The notes under the pieces were generated by a model. The model made no database searches. It had not been told where the DNA came from and saw only the letters and a list, made by a program, of their open reading frames with translations. The position numbers were made by a program, and so were the translations under genes. A stretch of DNA of 64,000 nt from Halobacillus halophilus (GTDB taxonomy: Bacteria; Bacillota; Bacilli; Bacillales; Halobacillaceae), in contig NZ_JAIVAL010000009.1 of the NCBI RefSeq assembly GCF_020171985.1, forward strand, positions 62,001-126,000, given 5' to 3'. Below, piece by piece: positions 52,224 through 61,213 of this stretch (within the stretch, counting starts at the first letter, position 1; each line of letters starts with the position of its first letter).

Positions 52224-53418
52224 ATTTCATCCTTCGGTACAGGAAGAACCCTAAAAATAGCGCAAGAAGACCTGATCCGATTTTTTCAAAAGAGAAAGCT
52301 GCTGTTTTCGGCAGTTTAGCTCCGTGTTCCGTTTGATGAACCGGGCGCTCCTCAATTAAGTCCGGTTGAACAGGTTCTGGTTTAACAGGCTCTTTCAGAT
52401 TAGCACCTCCTCCACCCTGGATCACTTGTTCAACTTTCTGTAAATCTTCACCTGTATCTTTAATCAGCTCGGCTTCAAACATATCTCCTGTAAATAGAAG
52501 ATCAGCCAGGAAATCTCCTTTATTATTGTGCAGTTCAATGAGTAAGTCATACCCTTCAGAGGATTGCATAGCCATGAGTGAAGGGATCGAAACCGGCTCT
52601 TTTACTTCGCCATCGGCTAAATAGAAAGATACATCTAATTGAAATATTTTCGTTATCTGCGTATAGATATCCAGTAATTCAGCCACTTGTTCCGCAGAAA
52701 GTTCGGTAGCAGCCTCAAAATTTTCAAAAGCCATCATGCGCTCGGAAAGATTATCTAATTTTTCTAATACAGACGGATCTTCAAGATCAATTGCCATAAA
52801 ATGTTCAAGTAATCGGTCCATCTCTTCGTCCGTTAGCCCTATCTCATGGAATAGCCCTTCCATGTAGCTATCGTCCACTTCTTCCCCATAGAGATAATAC
52901 CAGACTGCCGAATCCAAGTCCTCCATATACTCATAGTTATCAATCGAGTCGTCATTCTGCTCAAGCAGCTCAATGAGCTCCTCATACGACATTTCATAAC
53001 TCTCTGCCAGTTGCTTCATGAGCTCATCTGTTAACGGAGTCATTGAATAAAAGTAGAGGTCCGCAGCAAGGTCATCATAGAATGTATAAACCTCAAGAAT
53101 ACCCTCCCCTTCTTCCAACTCTCCATTCTCCATTAGTAACTCAACCGCTTCTTCAAGCGTCCACCCGTATTCTTCCAGGAGCTCCTGTAAATGCTCCTCC
53201 GTCAACGGTTCACCCAAAAATTCTTTCAGGTCTTCCATATCCTTAAAATCTCCTAGTCGAACCTCATAAAAATCTAAGTATTCTACTAAATCTTCTTGCG
53301 TCCAGCCTAATTCCTTAAGAAAAGGCTCTAATTCATCTGATGATGGATCAGCACTTCCCGCAGAAGGGAACAAAACTAACAAGAAACCGACAAGAACAGC
53401 CAAAAACAATCCTTTCAC
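52210..53418 (-). CDS. processed acidic surface protein with LPKTA sorting signal
   Basis: 402 residues. Signal peptide (about 1-23), then a very acidic region of short Glu/Asp-rich helical repeats built on LxELGWTxEDLxEYL-like units (about 28-260), a more beta-like part, a Pro/Glu linker (about 340-357), the sorting signal LPKTA at about 369-373, a hydrophobic helix and a basic tail. This matches the acidic-protein-with-LPxTA family that goes with a dedicated class D sortase. Coupled to the sortase gene. The function of the exposed protein is unknown; a role in spores or envelope has been suggested by distribution only. Confidence 0.9.
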   Translation of the reverse strand: MKGLFLAVLVGFLLVLFPSAGSADPSSDELEPFLKELGWTQEDLVEYLDFYEVRLGDFKDMEDLKEFLGEPLTEEHLQELLEEYGWTLEEAVELLMENGELEEGEGILEVYTFYDDLAADLYFYSMTPLTDELMKQLAESYEMSYEELIELLEQNDDSIDNYEYMEDLDSAVWYYLYGEEVDDSYMEGLFHEIGLTDEEMDRLLEHFMAIDLEDPSVLEKLDNLSERMMAFENFEAATELSAEQVAELLDIYTQITKIFQLDVSFYLADGEVKEPVSIPSLMAMQSSEGYDLLIELHNNKGDFLADLLFTGDMFEAELIKDTGEDLQKVEQVIQGGGGANLKEPVKPEPVQPDLIEERPVHQTEHGAKLPKTAAFSFEKIGSGLLALFLGFFLYRRMKYAQK

Positions 53419-53549
53419 CCATTTTCCTCCTACTATTAAATTGTTAAATACTAGAATATTATAAGTCTATTTTCGCAGGAAAGGTACATTTATTTTGGTG
53501 AGCGGTTCATTCATTTAACCTATAAATCTCATTTACAAGCTCTTCCTCT

Positions 53550-53574
53550 GTTTACATTCCCCTCTTGAGGGTAT
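53550..53574 (+). promoter_or_regulatory. sigma-B promoter of the BCCT gene
   Basis: GTTTAC (53550-53555), 13 bp, GGGTAT (53569-53574), against the consensus GTTTAA/GGGWAW. It lies 66 bp before the start codon. B. subtilis osmolyte-uptake genes also use sigma-B promoters. Confidence 0.72.
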
Positions 53575-53639
53575 AAAAATTACATAAAATTGAATTCCTC
53601 CTATTTTTTGCTTAGGTTGAATTCTGGAAGGAGAGTCTA

Positions 53640-55154
53640 ATGAAAAAGCTAACATCTGTATTTTGGATCACGCTGGCCATTACATTATTTGCATCAGCAT
53701 GGGGGACTTTGGCTCCTAAGAATTTCGAAACAATCTCAGCGAATGTGAAGAACTACATATCCATTCACTTCGGTTGGTATTATCTTTTAATTGTATCTTT
53801 GTTTGTGATTGTTTGTATTTATTTGATTTTCAGTCCGTACGGCAAGATCAAACTTGGAAAACCCGATGATAAACCCGACTACAGCTACTCTACATGGTTT
53901 GCCATGTTATTCAGTGCAGGCATGGGAATAGGGCTTGTCTTCTACGGCGCCGCCTCCCCGGTATCCCACTTTATTAAAACTCCTCCTCTCGCTGAACCAG
54001 GAACCACGGAAGCAATCCGTGATTCTATGCGGATCACCTTTTTCCATTACGGAGTTCATGCATGGGCCATTTATGCTATTGTCGCTTTAGTACTGGCCTA
54101 CTTTAAATTCCGCCACGGAAAACCCGGCTTGATCAGCGCCACGTTAGAGCCCATTTTTGGAGATAAAATGAAAGGGGCCTGGGGCAAAGCCATTGATGTA
54201 ATCGCTGTATTTGCCACTATTGTAGGGGTCGCCACAACACTCGGTTTTGGTGCAGCTCAAATCAATGGCGGATTTACCTACTTGCTGGGTATCGAAAAAC
54301 AATTCTGGGTCCAGCTCCTCATTATCATAGTCGTTACAGCTTTATTTATGGTGTCAGCTTATACTGGGCTGAGTAAAGGAATTAAGTACTTAAGTAACGC
54401 GAACATGGGACTTGCAGCTATTTTGTTTATCACCATGCTGATTATTGGACCCACTGTTTATATAGCCAACACGTTCACGGATACGCTTGGGGCCTACATT
54501 CAAACCCTCGCTACCGAGAGTTTACGGATAAACCCGAACAGTGCGGAAGAAAAACAATGGGTTATGGATTGGACCGTATTCTTCTGGGCCTGGTGGATCG
54601 CCTGGTCTCCATTTGTAGGCATTTTTATCGCACGCGTATCGAAAGGACGTTCCATAAGAGAATTTCTTTCCGGCGTTCTTCTAGTGCCTTCCGTGGTCAG
54701 TTTCCTATGGATGACCGCCTTTGGAGCAACCGGCATTCAAACCCAGCAAAACGGTGCTGATATCGCTGGTCTTCCGGATGAGCAGGCTTTGTTTGGGGTA
54801 TTTGATCAGTTTCCTATGAGCGTGTTTCTGTCTATCATAGCCATGATGCTGATTGGAACTTTCTTCATTACTTCCGCAGACTCTGCTACATTCGTGCTTG
54901 GGATGCAGACGACCAACGGATCGCTCAATCCTCCGAAAACCGTGAAGTTTATCTGGGGAATCGCACAGTCCACTATAGCTGCTGTACTCTTATATACAGG
55001 TGGCCTGACTGCCTTGCAGAATGCCTTGATTGCAGCTGCCTTCCCGTTTTCATTTATCATGCTGCTCATGGTGTTCTCCCTGTTTAAAGCATTAAAAGCA
55101 GACAGGCAGGAGCTTCAAAAAGATACAGAAGAATCGGAGAATAAATCCGCTTAA
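53640..55154 (+). CDS. BCCT-family osmolyte transporter (OpuD-like)
   Basis: 504 residues, twelve helices. Family signatures: STWFAMLFSAGMGIGLVFYG (about 81-100), the FFHYGVHAWAIYA block, the aromatic box in FFWAWWIAWSPFVGIFIARVSKG (about 312-334) and FITSADSATFVLGM. The Met-Gly-Ile-Gly (not Gly-Met-Gly) motif in the fourth helix region supports sodium-coupled betaine uptake as in OpuD/BetP; substrate inferred. Ribosome site GGAGAG. Preceded by a sigma-B promoter, fitting an osmotic-stress role alongside ectABC. Confidence 0.9.
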   Translation: MKKLTSVFWITLAITLFASAWGTLAPKNFETISANVKNYISIHFGWYYLLIVSLFVIVCIYLIFSPYGKIKLGKPDDKPDYSYSTWFAMLFSAGMGIGLVFYGAASPVSHFIKTPPLAEPGTTEAIRDSMRITFFHYGVHAWAIYAIVALVLAYFKFRHGKPGLISATLEPIFGDKMKGAWGKAIDVIAVFATIVGVATTLGFGAAQINGGFTYLLGIEKQFWVQLLIIIVVTALFMVSAYTGLSKGIKYLSNANMGLAAILFITMLIIGPTVYIANTFTDTLGAYIQTLATESLRINPNSAEEKQWVMDWTVFFWAWWIAWSPFVGIFIARVSKGRSIREFLSGVLLVPSVVSFLWMTAFGATGIQTQQNGADIAGLPDEQALFGVFDQFPMSVFLSIIAMMLIGTFFITSADSATFVLGMQTTNGSLNPPKTVKFIWGIAQSTIAAVLLYTGGLTALQNALIAAAFPFSFIMLLMVFSLFKALKADRQELQKDTEESENKSA

Positions 55155-55197
55155 TAAATGGCTATGCAAAAAAACTTGCCTCCGAAAAAAAAACTAT

Positions 55198-55239
55198 AAA
55201 AAAGCAGTCCTCCGAAGAATTGGAGAGACTGCTTTTTTT
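55198..55239 (+). terminator. terminator of the BCCT gene
   Basis: Stem AAAAAAGCAGTC/GACTGCTTTTTT with inner CC/GG pairing, followed by T7. Confidence 0.83.
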
Positions 55240-55321
55240 GTTCCTCATCATACACGATGCTCACTCGTTCCGCTCTTACTCATACACTGTTAACAACTCA
55301 AATCGGAAGGAAGAAATAATT

Positions 55322-56020
55322 ATGGGCAATCGTTATCTTGATTTACTAGCGGAGTTCGGAATCGGAGGCGCCCATCCAGGCGGTTTCCCTTTAACCAAAG
55401 AAGTATTGTCATCCTTACATCTGCCTCACTCATCATCTGTATTAGATGTCGGCTGCGGAACCGGCCAAACAGCCGAATATCTTATCGATCACTTCAATTG
55501 TACCGTTACCGCTATAGACAATCATCCCGTAATGGTAAAAAAAGCCGCCGAACGTTTGCAATCAAAGGTTGATGTTCGGTACGGTCATGCAGAAAATCTA
55601 GAGTTTGCAGATTCCACGTTTGATATGGTACTTACAGAATCTGTACTGTCCTTTACAGGCTCCGCTCAAAAAACACTCAAGGAGATTTACAGGGTCCTAA
55701 ATGAAAAGGGAATGTTCTTATGTAATGAGATGACAGCAGTCAAACGATTATCTAAACAGCAACTATCTTCCATTAAAGATTTGTATGGAATTGAAGAGGT
55801 GTTAACAGAAGATGAGTGGATACACCTGCTGACCAGCGCCGGATTTGAGAGCGTATCTCGCGTGCACGACATTGAACAAATCGCAGAAACCCAAGTTACC
55901 GACCTTCGCCCGTCCCCGAATATAAGTGAAGATCTCTATGATCTCTGGGATCATCACAACTCTTTTTTAAACGCTCATAAAAAGTCGTTAAGCTACCGTA
56001 TCTTTCTCTGCGAAAAGTAA
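55322..56020 (+). CDS. SAM-dependent methyltransferase
   Basis: 232 residues from the ATG at 55322 after GGAAGG; the open frame runs 34 codons further back into the terminator. Class I methyltransferase motif I VLDVGCGTGQT (40-50), motif II acidic residue in VTAIDNHP, motif post-I VRYGHAENLEF and motif IV FDMVLTESVLSF. The acceptor is unknown. The region N-terminal to motif I (GIGGAHPGGFPLT) is shared by a set of Bacillus methyltransferases. Confidence 0.85.
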   Translation: MGNRYLDLLAEFGIGGAHPGGFPLTKEVLSSLHLPHSSSVLDVGCGTGQTAEYLIDHFNCTVTAIDNHPVMVKKAAERLQSKVDVRYGHAENLEFADSTFDMVLTESVLSFTGSAQKTLKEIYRVLNEKGMFLCNEMTAVKRLSKQQLSSIKDLYGIEEVLTEDEWIHLLTSAGFESVSRVHDIEQIAETQVTDLRPSPNISEDLYDLWDHHNSFLNAHKKSLSYRIFLCEK

Positions 56021-56028
56021 TGCATATG

Positions 56029-56072
56029 AAAAAGAGACTCTTCAACCAAGTCCACCATTAAAGAGTCTCTTT
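56029..56072. terminator. bidirectional terminator
   Basis: 13-bp stem AAAAGAGACTCTT/AAGAGTCTCTTTT between convergent genes. Confidence 0.82.
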
Positions 56073-56081
56073 TCCTTTATA

Positions 56082-56327
56082 TTATTTCTTCTTTTTCATC
56101 ATTTTCTCGATCGATGTCAGATCTTTCGGTACTTTTCCATCAAGAATCGCTTTCACAATCATATCTTCCTTCTGTTTGGAAATTCGGCGGTTTGCCAATG
56201 CGGACACTTTGTTTACTACATTTCGGACTGTTTTCTCATCTTTGAAATTTGCACCCTGCAGCGATCTTGCTAATTTAAAAACTTCATCCATTTTAACACC
56301 GGTCTTTTTCTCAAATTTATCGAACAA
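56082..56327 (-). CDS. stage VI sporulation protein F (SpoVIF/YjcC-like)
   Basis: 81 residues from a TTG at 56327, eight bases after AAGGAGG (the TTG just before it has five). The blocks KKTGVKMDEVFKLARSLQGA and VRNVVNKVSALANRRI match SpoVIF, which in B. subtilis is needed for coat assembly and resistance late in sporulation. The ATG at 56348 lies upstream of the ribosome site and is rejected as start. Confidence 0.87.
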   Translation of the reverse strand: MFDKFEKKTGVKMDEVFKLARSLQGANFKDEKTVRNVVNKVSALANRRISKQKEDMIVKAILDGKVPKDLTSIEKMMKKKK

Positions 56328-56430
56328 CAAGTAAACCTCCTTCGTCATTTCCTAGAATTCTTAAGTATTCTATGAAAATGAGAAGAAGGACGTATCAGCA
56401 GTTGTCCCTGTTTACTTGAATTCCTTCGCT

Positions 56431-57285
56431 CTAGGTCAAAGGAAAATAAGATCCTTTCACCAGTTCTTCTGCCTCAAGCTTCATCATCTGTGGCAGACTT
56501 TGGTCTGGATGTGCTTTATGGTAGGACTCAATAATTTTAAACCCAACCTGATATCCTGCCCACCTCGGGAGGGCTTTCTTTTTGTTTCCGTATAGAAAAT
56601 CCATTTGACTCTCACGGTCTCGGCTTGAAAGATTCCCCCTGAATTTGTCTAACCATAATTTGTTTAACTGTTTGTCATTGTATTGATTCGTCCAGGGAGA
56701 TGTAAAATCTTTTCCATAAACTTCTTTAACAGCGTACTCTCCCAGCCCCTCAATCACCAGGGTCTCAAGCAATGTTACCCGCTCCATATCCACATTCTTT
56801 TCTGTTAAGCGGCAGACATGGTTATATTCATGAGCCAGCACAGCTTTCCAATCATCCTCTTTTACTGGGTCTCCATAAAAAAGGTATAAACCCTCCTTGA
56901 ATGCTACTCCACCTTTATTTTCTTTGCTTTCTCTCAGGAAAGAACTACCCTCCTGGAAGGGATAAAGATACACAGGGACCTCAGGACCCTTCCACATTTT
57001 CTTTAAATACCGGTATTCCTCTTCCAACTTTTCGTACAGACCTTCCTCTTTCCATTTCTTAACCAATTTCCCCGCTCTTCTCCAAGCATCCGGCTTGAAT
57101 AAACCATAGGTTAGCAAGAGATATTGAATTTCTTCCTCTTGCAGTCCGTCGAAGGGATGTTGAGCAGGCTGACAAATCGTTTCTCTTTGGACGATATAGG
57201 GAGATTGAAAAGGAGTCTTTCTTTTACATTTTTCATTAAAAACTCCCAATGCACGTGAAGTGTCCACAATTCCCAATCTATACAC
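56431..57285 (-). CDS. DUF2268 putative zinc protease
   Basis: 284 residues. Zinc motif HEYNH (152-156) in LAHEYNHVCRL, with a following Glu in TLVIEGLGEY (about 175-184) as third ligand candidate. DUF2268 proteins are common in Bacilli and are taken to be Zn-dependent proteases. No signal peptide, so probably cytoplasmic. Single-gene unit. Confidence 0.82.
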   Translation of the reverse strand: MYRLGIVDTSRALGVFNEKCKRKTPFQSPYIVQRETICQPAQHPFDGLQEEEIQYLLLTYGLFKPDAWRRAGKLVKKWKEEGLYEKLEEEYRYLKKMWKGPEVPVYLYPFQEGSSFLRESKENKGGVAFKEGLYLFYGDPVKEDDWKAVLAHEYNHVCRLTEKNVDMERVTLLETLVIEGLGEYAVKEVYGKDFTSPWTNQYNDKQLNKLWLDKFRGNLSSRDRESQMDFLYGNKKKALPRWAGYQVGFKIIESYHKAHPDQSLPQMMKLEAEELVKGSYFPLT

Positions 57286-57442
57286 CCTTTCTAATTGTGT
57301 TCTCCTTCATTCTATGACTATAGAGCAAAAAACATTTTTCTTTTAATCTATGCAGAATATCTACATTCGTCTAAGCAAAACTCGTCTGCAAACATATTCT
57401 ATAATCATAGTCCTCTATGTAGGAAAGAAAGGAAGTGCTTAC

Positions 57443-57688
57443 TTGTCTCAATCCAACATTTATGGTCTCTGCTGCCGTTATCATGGTAGAGATGTCCGTC
57501 TAACCGGTCGTGATGGTCGTGTTCATTACGGTAGAATTACCCGCGTGACTCGCAACCATGTGTGGCTGCGTCCATTCCCGGGTCCACGTGGATATGGTTT
57601 TTTCTTTTACGGAGGGTACGGGTTCGGTATTCCATTTGCAATCGGAGCTATTACTGGTGTTGCTCTGGCTTCAGCTTTCTTATGGTAA
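57443..57688 (+). CDS. small protein with DGRVHYGRITRV motif and hydrophobic tail
   Basis: 81 residues from a TTG at 57443 after AAAGGAAGTG. The N-terminal half (YGLCCRYHGRDVRLTGRDG, then HYGRITRVTRNHVWLRPF) has a strand-turn-strand pattern like an Sm/SH3-type barrel, with a CC pair. The C-terminal half is Gly/Phe/Tyr-rich, ending in a hydrophobic helix (about 62-80). Similar short proteins occur in sporeforming Bacilli, possibly spore-associated, but I cannot name the family. An upstream ATG frame lacks a ribosome site. Confidence 0.55.
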   Translation: MSQSNIYGLCCRYHGRDVRLTGRDGRVHYGRITRVTRNHVWLRPFPGPRGYGFFFYGGYGFGIPFAIGAITGVALASAFLW

Positions 57689-57695
57689 AAAAAAT

Positions 57696-57722
57696 TAGAG
57701 CCGCTCTGGGAGAGCGGCTCTA
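57696..57722 (+). terminator. terminator of the small-protein gene
   Basis: 12-bp GC-rich stem TAGAGCCGCTCT/AGAGCGGCTCTA with three-base loop. The following 57723-57980 holds no gene I can support. Confidence 0.85.
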
Positions 57723-57980
57723 GTTTCTATTGTTATCGTACACTTACTGCTTCTAAGATACATAGACTGCCCAAATAGAAACAATTTTTTTCATAAACTG
57801 CACAGTTAAAGTAAATCATATTTTTCTAATAAATCTCAGTTTTGATCTTATCGTTAGTCTCCCAATATAGTAAGACTCTGTGTCGAGAAATCATCAGGAA
57901 AACGGACTGCTTTCCTTGGGAATGTGGTTATCCTTCATCTATCTGTACAGCCACAATAAACGTTAAAGAGAACAATTCTT

Positions 57981-59540
57981 TTAAGCTGAATTTCTTTGTT
58001 GGTTCTTTTTGGAATGCCTATCAAACTTTGCAGGATTTCTCATCACCACTATTAGAGATAATATACTAAGTATCCCTAAGAACAGTGCTGGAAATCCTCC
58101 CAGATAGGATAAGGTCATAATCCCATTAATACCAAGAGTCGAAATGAAGATTAGCGCTACAGCTCCAACAATCAGCCCCCAGGTAATCTTAATAAAGATA
58201 GGAGCTTCCTGAGCACCTTCCGTTATGCCGGTAGCACTAATACTTGCCATAGCGTTGGTTGTTGAGTCGGTCGCGGTTACAAAGGAAATCATTACAGCTA
58301 ACAAATACAGAACAATCAGAATGCCGGAAAAAGGTATTTCGCTTAAGACAGCATATCCGGCTGCCCCTGTTCCCTGCGCATCTATAACAGCTGCAATATC
58401 TACTTTCCCTGTCATCTGGAAGTTGATAGCTGTGCCGCCTAGCACAGTCATCCAAATGACACTGAACAATCCGGGAATAACGAAGTTCATCATGATCACT
58501 TCTTTAACGGTGTAACCATAAGCAATCCTTGCCAGGAATACAGCTGTAACAGGAGCCCAGGCCATCCAATTTGACCAATAGAAGGTTGTCCATCCCGTAG
58601 CCCACGAATCTCCTGCTGCCTGCCCTGTAAATAGAGCCTTATCAAAGAAACCTGATAAGAAGCCGCCAAAGCTCTCAGTTCCTAAACTGAACATGTACAC
58701 GGTGGGCCCTAAGATAATTAATGCAGCTAAAATCACGTAATAAAGATAGATGTTGAAATCCGCTAGAACGCGGATCCCTTTCATAAGTCCAGTACTAGAA
58801 GAAACGATGAAGGCAATCGTTCCAATAATCGTAATTACAATCCATAGTGACTTATCATTATCGATACCCGTTAAGGAGTTAATTCCTCCCCCCATATTCA
58901 TTACAGAAGTACCGAATGAAGATGATATCGCAGCTGCTACTGCAAATAGGATCACGGCATCGACGACAACGTTAATTTTATCCTGGTTATAGTTTCTAAG
59001 AGCCGGGGATATTTGAGCACCTACACTAAAAGAACGTTTCATATTGTAGTAAGCAAACGCAAATACGATGGTCGGAACGGAATAGAAGGCATAGGGAATG
59101 AATGTCCAGTGAAGATACAATGTTTCCATTGCAAATAAAACAGCTTCAGAAGACATTGGTTCAATTCCCAGAGACTTAGGAGGAGAAGTCAAGTGAGAAA
59201 TGGGTTCGGCTGTTCCCCAAAATAAAATACCTGCAGCAATTGTAGTCGTCAATGTAATGGCAAACCAAGTCCTCTTTTTCAATAGCGGTTTCGCATCTTC
59301 TCCCCCAATTCTTACGTTACCAAGAGGTGAGAAGTAAGCAAATATAATAATAATGACGCAAGCCACTCCTGCTAAACTAAATACCCAGCCTACTTCTTGT
59401 GTCATAAAGTTCTGCGCCGCGGTCGTTACACGAAGAAACCAATCATAATTAACAAAGTTCAGGATAATGGTAATTAAAAGCAATATAAACGCCGGGAAAA
59501 AGACCAGCGGACGAATCATATTTTTCTTTAAATTGTTCAT
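57981..59540 (-). CDS. BCCT-family transporter of the ygc-like operon
   Basis: 519 residues from the ATG at 59540 after AAGGAGG; the frame opens 11 codons earlier. Twelve helices. Signatures: KKRTWFAITLTTTIAAGILFWGTAEP (about 82-107, with TAEP in place of the Gly-rich MGIG region of OpuD), and the FYWSNWMAWAPVTAVFLARIAYG aromatic block. The sequence around ILFWGTAEPISH is that of the subgroup related to carnitine/choline or taurine-like substrates rather than glycine betaine, but the substrate is not known. Last gene after the FAD oxidase on the same strand (185-base gap). Confidence 0.87.
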   Translation of the reverse strand: MNNLKKNMIRPLVFFPAFILLLITIILNFVNYDWFLRVTTAAQNFMTQEVGWVFSLAGVACVIIIIFAYFSPLGNVRIGGEDAKPLLKKRTWFAITLTTTIAAGILFWGTAEPISHLTSPPKSLGIEPMSSEAVLFAMETLYLHWTFIPYAFYSVPTIVFAFAYYNMKRSFSVGAQISPALRNYNQDKINVVVDAVILFAVAAAISSSFGTSVMNMGGGINSLTGIDNDKSLWIVITIIGTIAFIVSSSTGLMKGIRVLADFNIYLYYVILAALIILGPTVYMFSLGTESFGGFLSGFFDKALFTGQAAGDSWATGWTTFYWSNWMAWAPVTAVFLARIAYGYTVKEVIMMNFVIPGLFSVIWMTVLGGTAINFQMTGKVDIAAVIDAQGTGAAGYAVLSEIPFSGILIVLYLLAVMISFVTATDSTTNAMASISATGITEGAQEAPIFIKITWGLIVGAVALIFISTLGINGIMTLSYLGGFPALFLGILSILSLIVVMRNPAKFDRHSKKNQQRNSA

Positions 59541-59725
59541 ATTTTTCCTCCTTGATATAATCGGTCGAGCCAAAGTTTTTCTATGTTTAATAAAGCGTTT
59601 TCATTAACGGAGATTACTTATGTGGAAGAAGGATTGCCTTCCTCTATTTCATCCTGCTGAAAGGCAGCGAGCCGCGACTCTTTGCGCAGCTCGTTCCCAC
59701 AGCAATATTTTAGAATGTACCCTTC

Positions 59726-61168
59726 TTAGTCTTCTTTAGGAAAAATTGTACCTTTATTCATAATTCCATTAGGATCAAAGGCTTTTTTCAGAGTTTCCAG
59801 GATGTAGTAAGAAGAACCGTACTCATCTTTGATCCAAGGGGTTCGATGCTTTCCAACTCCGTGGTGGTGCACCATAGAACCGCCCGCTGCGATGGTCTCT
59901 TCTACAATAATTTTGTTGATAGGATAATGATATTTCGTTATTTCTTCCTCAGGCTTAATGTCTACAAGATCGTAATAGTAAACGAAATACATGTTTGTTC
60001 CATTCATATAACTGTGGGAAGAATGGCCGCCAAGCATCGTAATGTGAGGAATTTCCTCACGAACGCGCTTGATGCAGCGCTCATAAATATCATGGATTAC
60101 ACCCCAGGAGCCGGATACTTCTGTGGTAAATCCTATATTGTCCGTTTCTTTAATTTCCTGACGTTCTTCAATAACCTTGGAAGGATCCCAGTTCAAGTTC
60201 TCAAACCAGTTTTGGATTAAGCTGCTCTCCACACGTTCGCCTTCATTATATTGACCCACAATCTCTTCAATAGCCTGTCCAGTTGCTTCAACAATTGACT
60301 TCGGACCTTCTGCCATGAAGATCAGAACACATTTCCCTTTAGAGAACGTAAAATGATCCGCTGCGTCCTCCGGGTCATACAAACGAGCCACTGAAGGACG
60401 GTATCCTTTCACCATAACTTCACGAAGAATCTCAAATCCTGTCTTCATATCGTCTAAAAGATAGCCATAATACTGATTATTTTCCGGCTGGTATTGAAAA
60501 ACCTTCACCGTAACTTCGGTGATGTAGCAGAGAGCACCTTCGTTACCAATGATGATATGACGAATATCCGGACCTGCAGCACGTCTTGGCACGTTCTTAA
60601 TTTTCGTGATTTCTCCGTTCGGAAATACAGCCTCCACGCCAATCACCATATCTTCAATACCGCCATATAGCGTAGAAAGCTGGCCGATACTTCTTGTAGC
60701 TACCAGCCCGCCCATTTGAGCAAGCGGCTTAGACTGCGGAGAGTGGCCCGTCGTTAAACCTTGTTCACGCAGTTGATCCTCAAGCTCTTCAAGAGGCACC
60801 CCGCACTTAACTGTAGCCAGCATGTTGTAGGAATCAATGCTTACGATTTCGTTCATGGCTGACCCATCGATCACAAGAGAATTCTCAACAGCGGTTTCAA
60901 GTCCACCTTCTGTAGCTGACCCACCTGTTCTTGGCACTGCGTTAATGCTGTTTTCATTCATATATTTCAGCAGGTTGGATACTTCCTGTTCACTCTTCAC
61001 TTTTACGACAGCGGCCGGAAGTGGCTGGGTATAAACGCCGTGAATGGTTTCATACTTTCTGAAACGGTCCACACTATTTTCCTTCATGACTTCTTCATCT
61101 GTAATCACTTGTTCCTCAGAAACAATGGACTGAACATCGCTGATAATTTGCTCTTTCGTTAACGTCAT
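59726..61168 (-). CDS. FAD-linked oxidase, YgcU-like
   Basis: 480 residues. FAD-binding type 4 (VAO/AGPS/GlcD) fold: PAAVVKVKSEQEVSNLLKYM, the pyrophosphate loop PRTGGSATEGGLE (about 79-91), TGHSPQSKPLAQMGGLVATR (about 136-155), and a C-terminal GGSMVHHHGVGKHRTPW with active-site histidines. It matches E. coli YgcU closely over its length (recalled from memory). It probably oxidises a hydroxy acid or polyol or acts like alkyl-DHAP synthase; substrate unknown. Ribosome site AAAGGAG. Third gene of the operon. Confidence 0.9.
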   Translation of the reverse strand: MTLTKEQIISDVQSIVSEEQVITDEEVMKENSVDRFRKYETIHGVYTQPLPAAVVKVKSEQEVSNLLKYMNENSINAVPRTGGSATEGGLETAVENSLVIDGSAMNEIVSIDSYNMLATVKCGVPLEELEDQLREQGLTTGHSPQSKPLAQMGGLVATRSIGQLSTLYGGIEDMVIGVEAVFPNGEITKIKNVPRRAAGPDIRHIIIGNEGALCYITEVTVKVFQYQPENNQYYGYLLDDMKTGFEILREVMVKGYRPSVARLYDPEDAADHFTFSKGKCVLIFMAEGPKSIVEATGQAIEEIVGQYNEGERVESSLIQNWFENLNWDPSKVIEERQEIKETDNIGFTTEVSGSWGVIHDIYERCIKRVREEIPHITMLGGHSSHSYMNGTNMYFVYYYDLVDIKPEEEITKYHYPINKIIVEETIAAGGSMVHHHGVGKHRTPWIKDEYGSSYYILETLKKAFDPNGIMNKGTIFPKED

Positions 61169-61213
61169 CAATAAAAACTCCTTTGCGTATTTTTTATATA
61201 AAATTAAACGAGC

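Noticed and set aside
57842-58069. A small plus-strand gene after the 57696-57722 terminator
   Set aside because: No ribosome site, and its end overlaps the BCCT gene on the other strand.
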